The notes beneath the pieces were generated by a model. The model searched no databases. It was given only the letters and a program-made list of their open reading frames with translations, and was not told the DNA's origin. Shown here piece by piece: positions 18,237 through 26,210 of a stretch of DNA of 33,003 nucleotides. The number at the start of each line of letters is the position of its first letter. Position 1 is the stretch's first letter. The position numbers and the translations under genes were made by a program. The stretch is from Sphingomonas bacterium (GTDB taxonomy: Bacteria > Pseudomonadota > Alphaproteobacteria > Sphingomonadales > Sphingomonadaceae): positions 1 to 33,003 of the forward strand of contig NZ_JAQGLK010000057.1 of NCBI RefSeq assembly GCF_028292925.1, written 5' to 3'.

Positions 18237-20522
18237 GTGAAGGAGCTCCGATTGGGTAAGCCGGTTCGTCGGGTGGCGATGATCGGAAACTTCCCGCCTC
18301 GGCTGTGCGGGATCGCTACCTTCACTTTCGACGTACGCAACGCGCTGACTGCCGCCGCGCAAGGTGCCGCTGTCGACGTCTATGCGATGGACGAGCCGTC
18401 GGTCGGCCATGCCTATCCGCCCGCGGTGGTGTGCACGATCCGCCAGGACGAGGCCGCCGACTATCTGGCCGCCGCGCGCCGCATCAACGAAAGCGGCGCC
18501 GAAATCGTGCTGGTGCAGCATGAATATGGAATATTCGGCGGGGCGTCCGGTGCCCTTCTGCTCCGGCTTCTCGACCGCGTAACCGCGCCGGTCGTCGTGA
18601 CCCTGCATACCGTGCTCGAACAGCCGAACAGCGATCAGCATGCCGTGATCGAGGCACTGGCGGCGATGGCATCGCGGCTGATCGTCATGGCCGAAAAGGG
18701 CCGCGAGATCCTGATCCGCGTCCACGGGGTCGCACCGGAAAAGATCGTGGTCATCCCCCACGGCGTTCCGGACCGTCCGCTGGCCGATCCCGATCTGGTC
18801 AAGCCGCGCTTCGGCTTCGATGGGCGGCGGGTGCTGATGACGTTCGGCCTGCTGTCCCCCAACAAGGGCATCGAGACGATGATCCGGGCGATGCCGCGGA
18901 TTGTCGCGGCCGATCCGCGGGCGCTCTATGTCGTCCTCGGCGCGACCCACCCGCACCTCGTCGCGCATGAGGGCGAGGCATATCGCGACAGCCTGATCGC
19001 GCTCGCCGCCGAACTGGGCGTCAGCGATCATGTCCGCTTCATCGACGGGTTCATGGAGCAGCAGCGCCTGCTCGACTATATCGAGGCGGCCGACATCTAC
19101 GTGACGCCGTACCTGAACGAGGCGCAGATCACGTCCGGCACGCTCTCCTACGCGGTCGGGCTCGGCAAGCCGGTCGTCTCCACCCCTTATTGGCATGCGT
19201 CCGAGCTGCTGGCCGGCGGCGTCGGCACTCTGGTCGGCTTCGGCGACAGCGAGGGCTTCGCCGCTGCGATCTGCGCTCTGCTGGCCAGCGAGGGGAAGAT
19301 GGCCGAGATGCGCGATCGCGCGTGGAACATCGGCCGCGGCATGACGTGGGAGCAGCTGGCGCAGGGCTATTATTCGGTCTTCCGCTCCGCCGTGGCCGAG
19401 CGGCCGGTCCGGCTGCCGGTCGCGGGCAGCCAGGCCGACGACACGATCGCCTCGCTCCGCCTCGACGGGGTCGAGCGGATGTCCGACAGCACCGGCATGC
19501 TCCAGCATTCGATCTACAGCATCCCCGATCGGGATCATGGTTATTGCGTGGACGATAATGCCCGCGCCCTGATCCTGATGCATCGGATCGAAGGGCCGCT
19601 CGCGCCACGCGCCGACGAACTGGCGCGGATCTATGCCTCCTTCGTCCAGCATGCCTGGAACGGCGAAAAGGGGCGGTTCCGCAACTTCATGGATTTCAGC
19701 CGGCGCTGGCTGGAGGAGGCGGGGTCGGAGGACAGCTTCGGGCGTTCGCTCTGGTCGATCGGCGTCACGGCCGGGTCGGCGCGGCGAAACGATCTGCGGC
19801 GCTGGGCGCTGCACCTGTTCGATCAGGTCGCGCCGCGCACGCTCGCGCTCGGCAGTCCGCGGGCCTGGGCGTTCGCGATGCTCGGCGCCGCCGCCGTGCT
19901 GGAGGCGCGTCCCGGCCAGAGCCTCGCCACGTCGCTCCTCGCCGAACTCACGGCGCGGCTGCGCAAACGGCTCGCGGACAGCCGCAGGCCCGACTGGGTC
20001 TGGTTCGAATCGGTTCTGAGCTACGACAATGCCCGGCTGAGCGAGGCGCTGATCGTCGCCGGCCGCCTGCTCGGCGATGCCGATGCACTGGCCGACGGCA
20101 TCGCGACGCTCGAATGGCTGGACGGCGTCCAGACCAGCGAGGACGGCCATTTCCGCGCCGTCGGAACGGAGAGCTTCGGCCTGCCGTACAGCGCGCCGTC
20201 GCGCTACGATCAGCAGCCGCTCGAGGCGTGGGCCACGATCGACGTGGCGATCGCCGCGCATGTCGCCACGCGGGATGCCCGCTGGATCGATATGGGCTGG
20301 CGCGCCTACCGCTGGTATCTCGGCGCGAACGATGTCGGCGTGCCGGTCGCCTCGGTATCGGACGGCGATTGCTATGACGGGCTGATGGCGGACCGGGCGA
20401 ACCTCAACCGCGGCGCGGAGTCCGTGCTCTCGTTCCAACTCGCGACGAGTGCCATGGAAAGGTTGGCTAATCGCGCCGGGCAGAGCATATCCTGCGAGTC
20501 GTCCGAGGCGCTGGTTTCTTAA
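18237..20522 (+). CDS. GT4-family glycosyltransferase with C-terminal helical-barrel-like domain
   Basis: A 761-residue protein. Residues about 10-390 are a GT-B fold, GT4 glycosyltransferase: MIGNFPPRLCGIATFT, LVQHEYGIFGG, VIPHGVPD, TFGLLSPNKGIETMIRA and PYLNEAQITSGTLSYAVGLG. The usual second Glu of the EX7E motif is Leu here. Residues about 395-750 (MSDSTGMLQHSIYSIPDRDH, GYCVDDNARALI, then helical repeats) resemble an (alpha/alpha)6-barrel glycosidase-like domain. GTG 18237 is the start, seven bases after GGAGG. There is no signal peptide, so it is cytoplasmic. It is followed after 42 bases by a GH130 gene, implying shared work on one saccharide, perhaps a mannoside. Donor and product are unknown. 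Confidence 0.85.
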   Translation: MKELRLGKPVRRVAMIGNFPPRLCGIATFTFDVRNALTAAAQGAAVDVYAMDEPSVGHAYPPAVVCTIRQDEAADYLAAARRINESGAEIVLVQHEYGIFGGASGALLLRLLDRVTAPVVVTLHTVLEQPNSDQHAVIEALAAMASRLIVMAEKGREILIRVHGVAPEKIVVIPHGVPDRPLADPDLVKPRFGFDGRRVLMTFGLLSPNKGIETMIRAMPRIVAADPRALYVVLGATHPHLVAHEGEAYRDSLIALAAELGVSDHVRFIDGFMEQQRLLDYIEAADIYVTPYLNEAQITSGTLSYAVGLGKPVVSTPYWHASELLAGGVGTLVGFGDSEGFAAAICALLASEGKMAEMRDRAWNIGRGMTWEQLAQGYYSVFRSAVAERPVRLPVAGSQADDTIASLRLDGVERMSDSTGMLQHSIYSIPDRDHGYCVDDNARALILMHRIEGPLAPRADELARIYASFVQHAWNGEKGRFRNFMDFSRRWLEEAGSEDSFGRSLWSIGVTAGSARRNDLRRWALHLFDQVAPRTLALGSPRAWAFAMLGAAAVLEARPGQSLATSLLAELTARLRKRLADSRRPDWVWFESVLSYDNARLSEALIVAGRLLGDADALADGIATLEWLDGVQTSEDGHFRAVGTESFGLPYSAPSRYDQQPLEAWATIDVAIAAHVATRDARWIDMGWRAYRWYLGANDVGVPVASVSDGDCYDGLMADRANLNRGAESVLSFQLATSAMERLANRAGQSISCESSEALVS

Positions 20523-20564
20523 AGCAACACGCGGCCGGACTAACTTATCTGGAGGTGGCCGGGC

Positions 20565-21845
20565 TTGTTCGATGTCATTCACTGTCCGCTGCGGCTGCAG
20601 GCGGACGCCTCGCGCGTAGTCGTCCGGCCCTTCCACATCCCGATCGAAGGTGGATCCACACCGGGACGGCCCGGCCGCGTCCGGCGCATCGTCGATGCCG
20701 TGCTCGCGCTGGATGAGGCCGCGGCCGAGGCCGAGCTCGATCTTGTCCTCCGAGATTTCGAAGCGCGCCACTGGCAGACGCGCGGCGTCTTCAACACCCG
20801 CTTCACCGCGATCGAGGCAGGCCTCGGGCTGGACCGCGAGACGATCTCGCCGTTCAAGCAGCAGCTGATCGGCGCCTATTTCTGCCACGAATATAGCTAT
20901 GCCGCCGCTGCCCTGATGAACCCCAGCATCATCGCCCATCCCGACCAGAGCGGGCTGAGCGACGGCGCGGTGCGCATCGCCATGTCGCTGCGCGCGGTGG
21001 GGGAGGGACATATCTCCTCCGTGGCGTTCCGCGAGGGCATCGTCGGCCCTGGTGCTAAGTTCGAACTTATCGCCGAGCCGCCATTCGCCACTTCGGCCGA
21101 TACCGCGATCGAGCTGGAGCAGGGCGCGATCGAGGTGCGCCGCCACCCGGAAAGCCCGCTCTCCGGCACGGTCCTGTTCCCGATGACGGCGGCGCAGCGC
21201 AACGGGCTGGAGGATCTCCGCCTCGTCGAGTTCACGCACGAAGACGGCAGCATCGAGTGGCTGGGCACCTACACCGCCTATAGTGGCTCGACGATCCGAT
21301 CGGAGCTGCTCCGCACGCGCGACTTCCGGTCCTTCATCCTCGCGCCGATGAGCGGCCCGGCGGCGCGCAACAAGGGCATGGCGCTGTTCCCGCGCAAGGT
21401 CGGCGGGGAATATCTGATGATCGGCCGGCAGGACGGCGAGAACCTGTTCCTGCTGCGATCGGACCGGCTGGATAATTGGGGGGAGGGCGAACTGCTGCTC
21501 ACGCCCGAACATCCGTGGGAGATGGTCCAGATCGGCAATTGCGGATCGCCGATCGAGATCGATGAGGGCTGGATCCTGCTGACCCACGGGGTCGGCGCGA
21601 TGCGCAAATATTCCATCGGCGCCGTCCTGCTCGACAAGCAGGATCCGTCGAAGATCATCGGCCGGATGACGGTGCCTCTGCTCTCTGCCGCGGACGAGGA
21701 TCGGGAGGGCTATGTGCCCAACGTCGTCTATACCTGCGGCGCGCTGCGCACCGGCGACCTGCTGTTCATCCCTTATGGGGTTGCCGACAGCTCGGTCGCG
21801 TTCGCCTTCGTCTCGATCCCGCAGCTCGTCGCGGCGATGCGCTGA
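20565..21845 (+). CDS. GH130-family glycoside phosphorylase/hydrolase-like protein
   Basis: A 426-residue five-bladed-propeller protein of family GH130, whose known members mostly phosphorolyse beta-mannosides. Family blocks present are NPSIIAHPDQSG, GLEDLRLVEFT, RNKGMALFPRKVGGEYLMIGR, GSPIEIDEGWILLTHGVG and YVPNVVYTCGAL followed by IPYGVAD. The catalytic Asp of the usual E-D-P-R motif is kept as Asp217 in Glu216-Asp-Leu-Arg219, with Pro replaced by Leu. Phosphate-binding basic residues seem present, but whether it is a phosphorylase or hydrolase cannot be told. The start is TTG 20565, six bases after the strong GGAGGTGG; no ATG or GTG fits. It is co-transcribed with the GT4 gene. Confidence 0.88.
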   Translation: MFDVIHCPLRLQADASRVVVRPFHIPIEGGSTPGRPGRVRRIVDAVLALDEAAAEAELDLVLRDFEARHWQTRGVFNTRFTAIEAGLGLDRETISPFKQQLIGAYFCHEYSYAAAALMNPSIIAHPDQSGLSDGAVRIAMSLRAVGEGHISSVAFREGIVGPGAKFELIAEPPFATSADTAIELEQGAIEVRRHPESPLSGTVLFPMTAAQRNGLEDLRLVEFTHEDGSIEWLGTYTAYSGSTIRSELLRTRDFRSFILAPMSGPAARNKGMALFPRKVGGEYLMIGRQDGENLFLLRSDRLDNWGEGELLLTPEHPWEMVQIGNCGSPIEIDEGWILLTHGVGAMRKYSIGAVLLDKQDPSKIIGRMTVPLLSAADEDREGYVPNVVYTCGALRTGDLLFIPYGVADSSVAFAFVSIPQLVAAMR

Positions 21846-21890
21846 ACGCGGCGGCTGCGGCGACCATCGCCGCCGCAGCCATCGCCGGCA

Positions 21891-23276
21891 CTACTGTTGC
21901 GCTGCGGGCGTGATCGGGCCGAACTCGTCGCGGGTATTCGCCACCACCGATAACAGCGCCGTCCATGCCGCGACGTTCTGGCGCAGCTGCTCGGGATCGA
22001 TCTTGTCGAGCGTGTCGTCCGGCGTGTGGTGCAGATCGAAGTAACGGGTGCCGTCCTGCCGCAGATCGGCGATCGGCACGCCAAGCGCCGCCATCGGCTC
22101 CACGTCGGTGCCGCCATGCGCCTCGTTGGTGCCGCGCGCGATGCCGAGCGGCAGCAGCGCCGCGGCGACCGCGGCCGCGGCGGGCGCCTTGGGGTTCGCG
22201 AACCGCGTATCGAAGCGCCAGACCCGGTCCGCCCCGAAATCGGATTCGCCGACCAGCACGTGCTTCTCGGCGGCGTGCCGCTTGGCATAGGCGATCCCGC
22301 CGAAGCCGCCGACCTCCTCCGCCCCGAACCAGACGACGCGGATCGTGCGCAGCGGCCTGCCTGCATCCCCCACGCGCTTTGCCGCCGCCGCGGTGATCGC
22401 CACGCCCGCTGCGTCGTCGATCGCGCCGGTGCCGAGGTCCCAGCTGTCGAGATGCCCGCCGACCAGCACGATCCCTGCGTTCGCGTCGCGCCCCGGCACC
22501 TCGGCGATCACGTTGCCCGACTGGTGCACCCCGGTCATCTGCGGCGTGAGCACCAGCCGCATCGTCACAGGGCGCCCACGCTTCAGGATGCGCTCAAGCT
22601 GCTCGGCATCGGGCACCGAGAGCGCGGCGGCGGGGATCGGCGTGACGCCCGCCGCCCAGCTCTGCACGCCGGTATGCGGGTTGCGGTGGTGATCGGTGCC
22701 GATCGACCGGATGACGATAGCCGCGGCACCCAGCTTTGCCGCAGCAGAGGGCCCGGCGCGGCGGACGTTGCCGAACGGGCCGTAGCTCGATCCGTCCTGC
22801 GTTGCCCCCATGCGGTGCGTCACGAACACGATCTTGCCGCGCACCTTGGCCGGATCGGCGGCGATCAGCGCATCCAGGCTGGCGAAGCCCACCACCTCCG
22901 CGGTCAGCCCGGCGGGCGGGGTCGCGCCGCTGTTGCCCAAGGCAGTGATCGCCAGCTTCTGCGGGAAGGGGGCGGTAATTTCCGCCGTCTCCGCGCCGCG
23001 TATCCACACCGGCATGTCGAACGGCTCGATCCGCACGTTGGCGAAGCCGAGTGCCTTCAGCCGGGTGACCGCCCAGGTCCGCGCGCGCGCCTCCGCCTCG
23101 GTGCCCGCCAGCCGCTGGCCGACCTCGGTCGTCAGCCCCTCCGTCAGATCCCAGGCGACATCGTCCTTCAGCGCCGCGTCGCGCAGCACCTCCGTGGTCG
23201 CAGGCTGCTTCTGCGCGCCGGCAGGCGCGGCGAGGGCGATCAGGGCGGCGCCTGCACGGATCATCGTTTTCTTCAT
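21891..23276 (-). CDS. Secreted M28-family metallopeptidase with PA domain
   Basis: A 461-residue exported peptidase. A signal peptide (about 1-21, MKKTMIRAGAALIALAAPAGA) comes first. A PA-type insert lies at about 105-245 (KVRGKIVFVTHRMG; AAIVIRSIGTDHH). The M28 di-zinc catalytic domain has His275 and Asp277 in GGHLDSWDLG, the bridging Asp in GAIDDAAG, the catalytic Glu pair in WFGAEEVGGFG and a late His in DLHHTPDDTLDKI. Such enzymes are periplasmic or secreted amino- or carboxypeptidases resembling glutamate carboxypeptidase and aminopeptidase Q. ATG 23276 fits the signal peptide, though its ribosome binding site is weak. It is convergent with the GH130 gene and divergent from ettA. The substrate is unknown. 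Confidence 0.92.
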   Translation of the reverse strand: MKKTMIRAGAALIALAAPAGAQKQPATTEVLRDAALKDDVAWDLTEGLTTEVGQRLAGTEAEARARTWAVTRLKALGFANVRIEPFDMPVWIRGAETAEITAPFPQKLAITALGNSGATPPAGLTAEVVGFASLDALIAADPAKVRGKIVFVTHRMGATQDGSSYGPFGNVRRAGPSAAAKLGAAAIVIRSIGTDHHRNPHTGVQSWAAGVTPIPAAALSVPDAEQLERILKRGRPVTMRLVLTPQMTGVHQSGNVIAEVPGRDANAGIVLVGGHLDSWDLGTGAIDDAAGVAITAAAAKRVGDAGRPLRTIRVVWFGAEEVGGFGGIAYAKRHAAEKHVLVGESDFGADRVWRFDTRFANPKAPAAAAVAAALLPLGIARGTNEAHGGTDVEPMAALGVPIADLRQDGTRYFDLHHTPDDTLDKIDPEQLRQNVAAWTALLSVVANTRDEFGPITPAAQQ

Positions 23277-23381
23277 GCTGGAAAGCCTAGGGTGGGCACC
23301 CCATGTTTGCCAACAATGGCGTGCTCAGCTAGGGCGTCGCCACCGAATTCCACAGCACAAGTGACCCGGAGACCACAGCCG

Positions 23382-25061
23382 ATGGCTGCGCAATACGCTT
23401 TCGTCATGAAGGACATGACCAAGACCTTCCCCGGCGCGCCAAAGCCGGTGCTGAACAAGATCGATCTGCAATTCTATCATGGCGCCAAGATCGGCATCGT
23501 CGGCCCGAACGGCGCCGGCAAGTCGACCCTGATGAAGATCATGGCCGGCGTCGACAAGGATTTCACCGGCGAGGCGTGGCCGGGCGAGAACGTCACGGTC
23601 GGTTATCTGGAGCAGGAACCGCTCCTCGATCCGACCAAGACCGTGCTGGAGAACGTCAAGGACGGCGCCCGCGAGGTGGCCGACATGATCGATCGGTTCA
23701 ACGCGATCTCCGCCGAGATGGGCGAGCCCACGGACGATACCGACTTCGACAAGCTGCTCGAGGAAATGGGCATCCTGCAGGAGAAGATCGACGCGGTCGA
23801 CGGATGGACGCTCGACAACCAGCTTGAGATCGCCATGGAGGCGCTGCGCTGCCCGAGCGGCGATCTGGCGGTCGACACGCTTTCCGGCGGTGAGCGGCGG
23901 CGCATCGCGCTGACCCGCTTGCTGATCCGCAAGCCGAAGATCCTTCTGCTCGACGAGCCGACCAACCACCTCGATGCCGAAAGCGTCGCCTGGCTGGAGA
24001 ACCACCTCAAGGATTATCCGGGCGCCGTCCTGATGATCACCCATGATCGCTACTTCCTCGACAACGTCGTCGGCTGGATCCTGGAGATCGATCGCGGCAA
24101 GTATTTCCCCTACGAGGGCAATTACTCGACCTACCTCGAGAAGAAGGCCAAGCGGCTCGAGCAGGACGAGCGTGAGGAATCGGGCCGGCAGACCGCGATC
24201 CGCAACGAACTCGAGTGGATCCGGCAGGGCGCCAAGGCGCGGCAGACCAAGTCCAAGGCCCGCATCGCCAAGTTCGACCAACTGGTCGAGGCGCAGAACA
24301 ATCGCACCCCTGGCAAGGCGCAGATCGTCATCCAGGTGCCGGAGCGGCTGGGTGGCAAGGTGATCGAGGTCGAGAACATCGCCAAATCGTACGGCGACAA
24401 GAAGCTGTTCGAGAATCTCTCCTTCACGTTGCCCGCGGGCGGGATCGTCGGCGTGATCGGTGCCAACGGTGCCGGCAAATCGACGCTGTTCAAGCTGATC
24501 ATCGGCCAGGAAGCGCCGGACAGCGGCACGATCGAGAAAGGCACCACGGTGCGCCTCGGTTATGTCGATCAGAGCCGCGATCATCTCGATCCGAAGAAGA
24601 ACGTCTGGGAGGAAATCTCCGACGGGCTCGATTACATGAAGATCAACGGCCACGACCAGTCGACCCGCGCCTATGTCGGTGCGTTCAACTTCAAGGGCCA
24701 GGATCAGCAGAAGATCGTCGGCAAGCTTTCGGGTGGTGAGCGCAACCGCGTCAACATCGCCAAGATGCTCAAGCGCGGCGGCAATGTCCTGCTGCTCGAC
24801 GAGCCGACGAACGATCTCGACGTGGAAACGCTCGGTGCTCTGGAAGAGGCGATCGAGAATTTCGCCGGCTGCGCGGTGGTCATCAGCCACGATCGCTTCT
24901 TCCTCGATCGCCTGGCCACGCACATTCTGGCATTCGAGGGCAACGGCCACGTCGAGTGGTTCGAAGGCAATTTCGAAAGCTATGAGGAAGACAAGCGCCG
25001 CCGCCTGGGCGAAGCCGCCGATCGCCCCGGCGCGAGTGCCTACAAGAAACTGACGCGGTGA
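23382..25061 (+). CDS. ettA: Energy-dependent translational throttle protein EttA (ABC-F)
   Basis: A 559-residue cytosolic ABC-F ATPase that binds the ribosomal E site and gates early elongation by ADP/ATP ratio. Two ABC domains are present: Walker A GPNGAGKST, signature LSGGERRR and Walker B ILLLDEPTNHLD in the first; GANGAGKST, LSGGERNR and VLLLDEPTNDLD in the second. The arm insert (DFDKLLEEMGILQEKIDAVDGW) and the charged inter-domain linker (about 240-320) are intact. The length is normal for EttA. The start is ATG 23382 (MAAQYAFVMKDMTK); the frame is open far upstream, but that part only shadows the peptidase gene. Its stop overlaps the GTG of the CYTH gene. Confidence 0.96.
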   Translation: MAAQYAFVMKDMTKTFPGAPKPVLNKIDLQFYHGAKIGIVGPNGAGKSTLMKIMAGVDKDFTGEAWPGENVTVGYLEQEPLLDPTKTVLENVKDGAREVADMIDRFNAISAEMGEPTDDTDFDKLLEEMGILQEKIDAVDGWTLDNQLEIAMEALRCPSGDLAVDTLSGGERRRIALTRLLIRKPKILLLDEPTNHLDAESVAWLENHLKDYPGAVLMITHDRYFLDNVVGWILEIDRGKYFPYEGNYSTYLEKKAKRLEQDEREESGRQTAIRNELEWIRQGAKARQTKSKARIAKFDQLVEAQNNRTPGKAQIVIQVPERLGGKVIEVENIAKSYGDKKLFENLSFTLPAGGIVGVIGANGAGKSTLFKLIIGQEAPDSGTIEKGTTVRLGYVDQSRDHLDPKKNVWEEISDGLDYMKINGHDQSTRAYVGAFNFKGQDQQKIVGKLSGGERNRVNIAKMLKRGGNVLLLDEPTNDLDVETLGALEEAIENFAGCAVVISHDRFFLDRLATHILAFEGNGHVEWFEGNFESYEEDKRRRLGEAADRPGASAYKKLTR

Positions 25062-25606
25062 TCCGCGGGATCGACGAGGAACTGAGCGGCGCCAAGTACG
25101 CGCATATCGAGCGCGAACGCCGGTTCCTTGTCGATCCCTCCAAGCTGCCGGATCTCGCCGCATCGTCCTCGATCCTGATCGAGGACGCCTATATCGACGG
25201 CACGCATATGCGATTGCGGCGGATGACGGCGTCGAACGATGGCCGGGTCGTTCTCAAGCTGACCAAGAAGTACGAGACGACCGATCCGCTCGCCCGCCCC
25301 ATCGTGACGACCTATCTGGACGCAACCGAGTTCGCATTGCTCGCGGCCCTGCCGGCGCATCCTGTCGTCAAGCGCCGCTATGCCTGCGGTGCGTTCAGCG
25401 TCGATCGGTTCGAGGGCGATCTCGCCGGGCTATGGCTTGCCGAAATCGAGATGCCGGATGACGCCGCACTGATCGCGGCGACGCCGCCGTCATGGGCTTC
25501 GCGCGAGGTGAGCGACGATCGCGGGTTCGATGGAGGATCGCTCGTCCGTCTGAACCCGAACGATCTCCGCGCGCGATTGGCTGCGAACCCGCCGGCCGTT
25601 CAGTAA
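25058..25606 (+). CDS. CYTH-domain protein
   Basis: A 182-residue protein of the CYTH (triphosphate tunnel metalloenzyme) superfamily. It shows the N-terminal Glu-x-Glu-x-(R/K) signature IERERRFLV, MRLRRM, VVLKLTKKYE, VVKRRYACG and the acidic strand WLAEIEMPDD, which line the phosphate-binding tunnel in characterised members. Those members hydrolyse inorganic triphosphate or similar polyphosphorylated compounds; the exact substrate here is unknown. It starts with GTG inside the ettA stop (GTGA), so it is translated by coupling. Its 3' end overlaps the convergent gene ending at 25600 by seven bases. Confidence 0.8.
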   Translation: MIRGIDEELSGAKYAHIERERRFLVDPSKLPDLAASSSILIEDAYIDGTHMRLRRMTASNDGRVVLKLTKKYETTDPLARPIVTTYLDATEFALLAALPAHPVVKRRYACGAFSVDRFEGDLAGLWLAEIEMPDDAALIAATPPSWASREVSDDRGFDGGSLVRLNPNDLRARLAANPPAVQ

Positions 25607-26037
25607 TAGTCCGCCGGGCGCGGGGTCGGCAGCTTGCAGGCCTTCAGCTTGCCCTTCTCGCAGGCGATCGTCTGGGCGCGCCACTGCGCCATCGCATCGG
25701 CATAGGCGCGCTGCTGGCGGTTGAAGCGGGCCACGTCGTTCATCGCGTCCGCACGGCTGGCCATGATCTCGTCATGATAGGCGGCAAGGTCAGCCTCGTA
25801 GGCGGCCTGGTCCGCGGCGGTCGCCTCGCCCTTCACCTCTGCGCCGAGGGCCGAAGTCGCGTTCAGCTGGCGTGTGCGGGGTCCCTCCTGCGCGTCTACC
25901 GCGTCGTGCTTGGGCGTGTCCTTGTCGTAGCCGCGATCCTGCGGAGCCTCGGGCGTGGGCGAGGGGTTGGGCACCTGCGCGGGGGCGGCGGTGGCCAGCG
26001 CCAGCAGCAGCGCGGGGATCAGCCTGGTGGTACGCAT
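25600..26037 (-). CDS. Small secreted protein of unknown function
   Basis: A 145-residue precursor with a signal peptide (MRTTRLIPALLLALATAAPAQ). The mature part starts Pro-rich, then has a long Ala/Asp/Tyr/Arg-rich helical stretch (about 65-120; AADQAAYEADLAAYHDEIM, NRQQRAYADAMAQWRAQ). It ends with two Cys (IACEKGKLKACKLP) that could form a disulfide, then PADYY. I recognise no family; it resembles periplasmic helical proteins seen in sphingomonads. ATG 26037 is set by the signal peptide and GGAGAG five bases upstream. A well-matched EcfG promoter 33 bases upstream suggests general-stress induction. Confidence 0.75.
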   Translation of the reverse strand: MRTTRLIPALLLALATAAPAQVPNPSPTPEAPQDRGYDKDTPKHDAVDAQEGPRTRQLNATSALGAEVKGEATAADQAAYEADLAAYHDEIMASRADAMNDVARFNRQQRAYADAMAQWRAQTIACEKGKLKACKLPTPRPADYY

Positions 26038-26069
26038 AACATCTCTCCGGCTTGATGAGCTGGCCGGGG

Positions 26070-26095
26070 AACGTTGCGGATACGTTCCTTGTTCC
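26070..26095 (-). promoter_or_regulatory. EcfG-type general-stress promoter of the secreted-protein gene
   Basis: On the minus strand GGAAC (26095-26091) is followed after exactly 17 bases by CGTT (26073-26070), a full match to the alphaproteobacterial EcfG consensus. Start near 26063, leader of about 26 bases containing the GGAGAG site. Confidence 0.65.
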
Positions 26096-26109
26096 GCCGG
26101 GTTGCCGCT

Positions 26110-26121
26110 CTGCCGATGCAG
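26110..26121. promoter_or_regulatory. PhaR-like operator, perfect CTGC-N4-GCAG
   Basis: CTGC (26110-26113), CGAT, GCAG (26118-26121) matches the CTGC-N3/4-GCAG site recognised by the PHA-sensing repressor PhaR in Paracoccus and Rhodobacter. It lies about 90 bases before the PHB depolymerase start. Confidence 0.45.
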
Positions 26122-26143
26122 CCTAAATCGCGTCCGAACGTTG

Positions 26144-26154
26144 CTGCATTGCAA
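26144..26154. promoter_or_regulatory. Second PhaR-like site, CTGC-N3-GCAA
   Basis: CTGC (26144-26147), ATT, GCAA (26151-26154): one mismatch from the PhaR consensus. Its centre is about 33 bases (three helical turns) from the first site. It lies within a wider GTTGC...GCAAC dyad and next to likely -35/-10 sequence of phaZ. Confidence 0.35.
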
Positions 26155-26210
26155 CCAGTACCTAATTGACGTTAAACGACGCGCCGGTCTCCGGCAGGAG
26201 GAAGTTCCAG

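Noticed and set aside
18162-21587. A 1141-residue minus-strand frame opposite the GT4 and GH130 genes
   Set aside because: His/Arg/Asp-rich antisense composition without motifs; the plus-strand genes carry clear family motifs.
22026-23381. Long N-terminal extension of EttA
   Set aside because: It is antisense to the M28 peptidase gene, has shadow-like composition, and EttA has its normal start at 23382.
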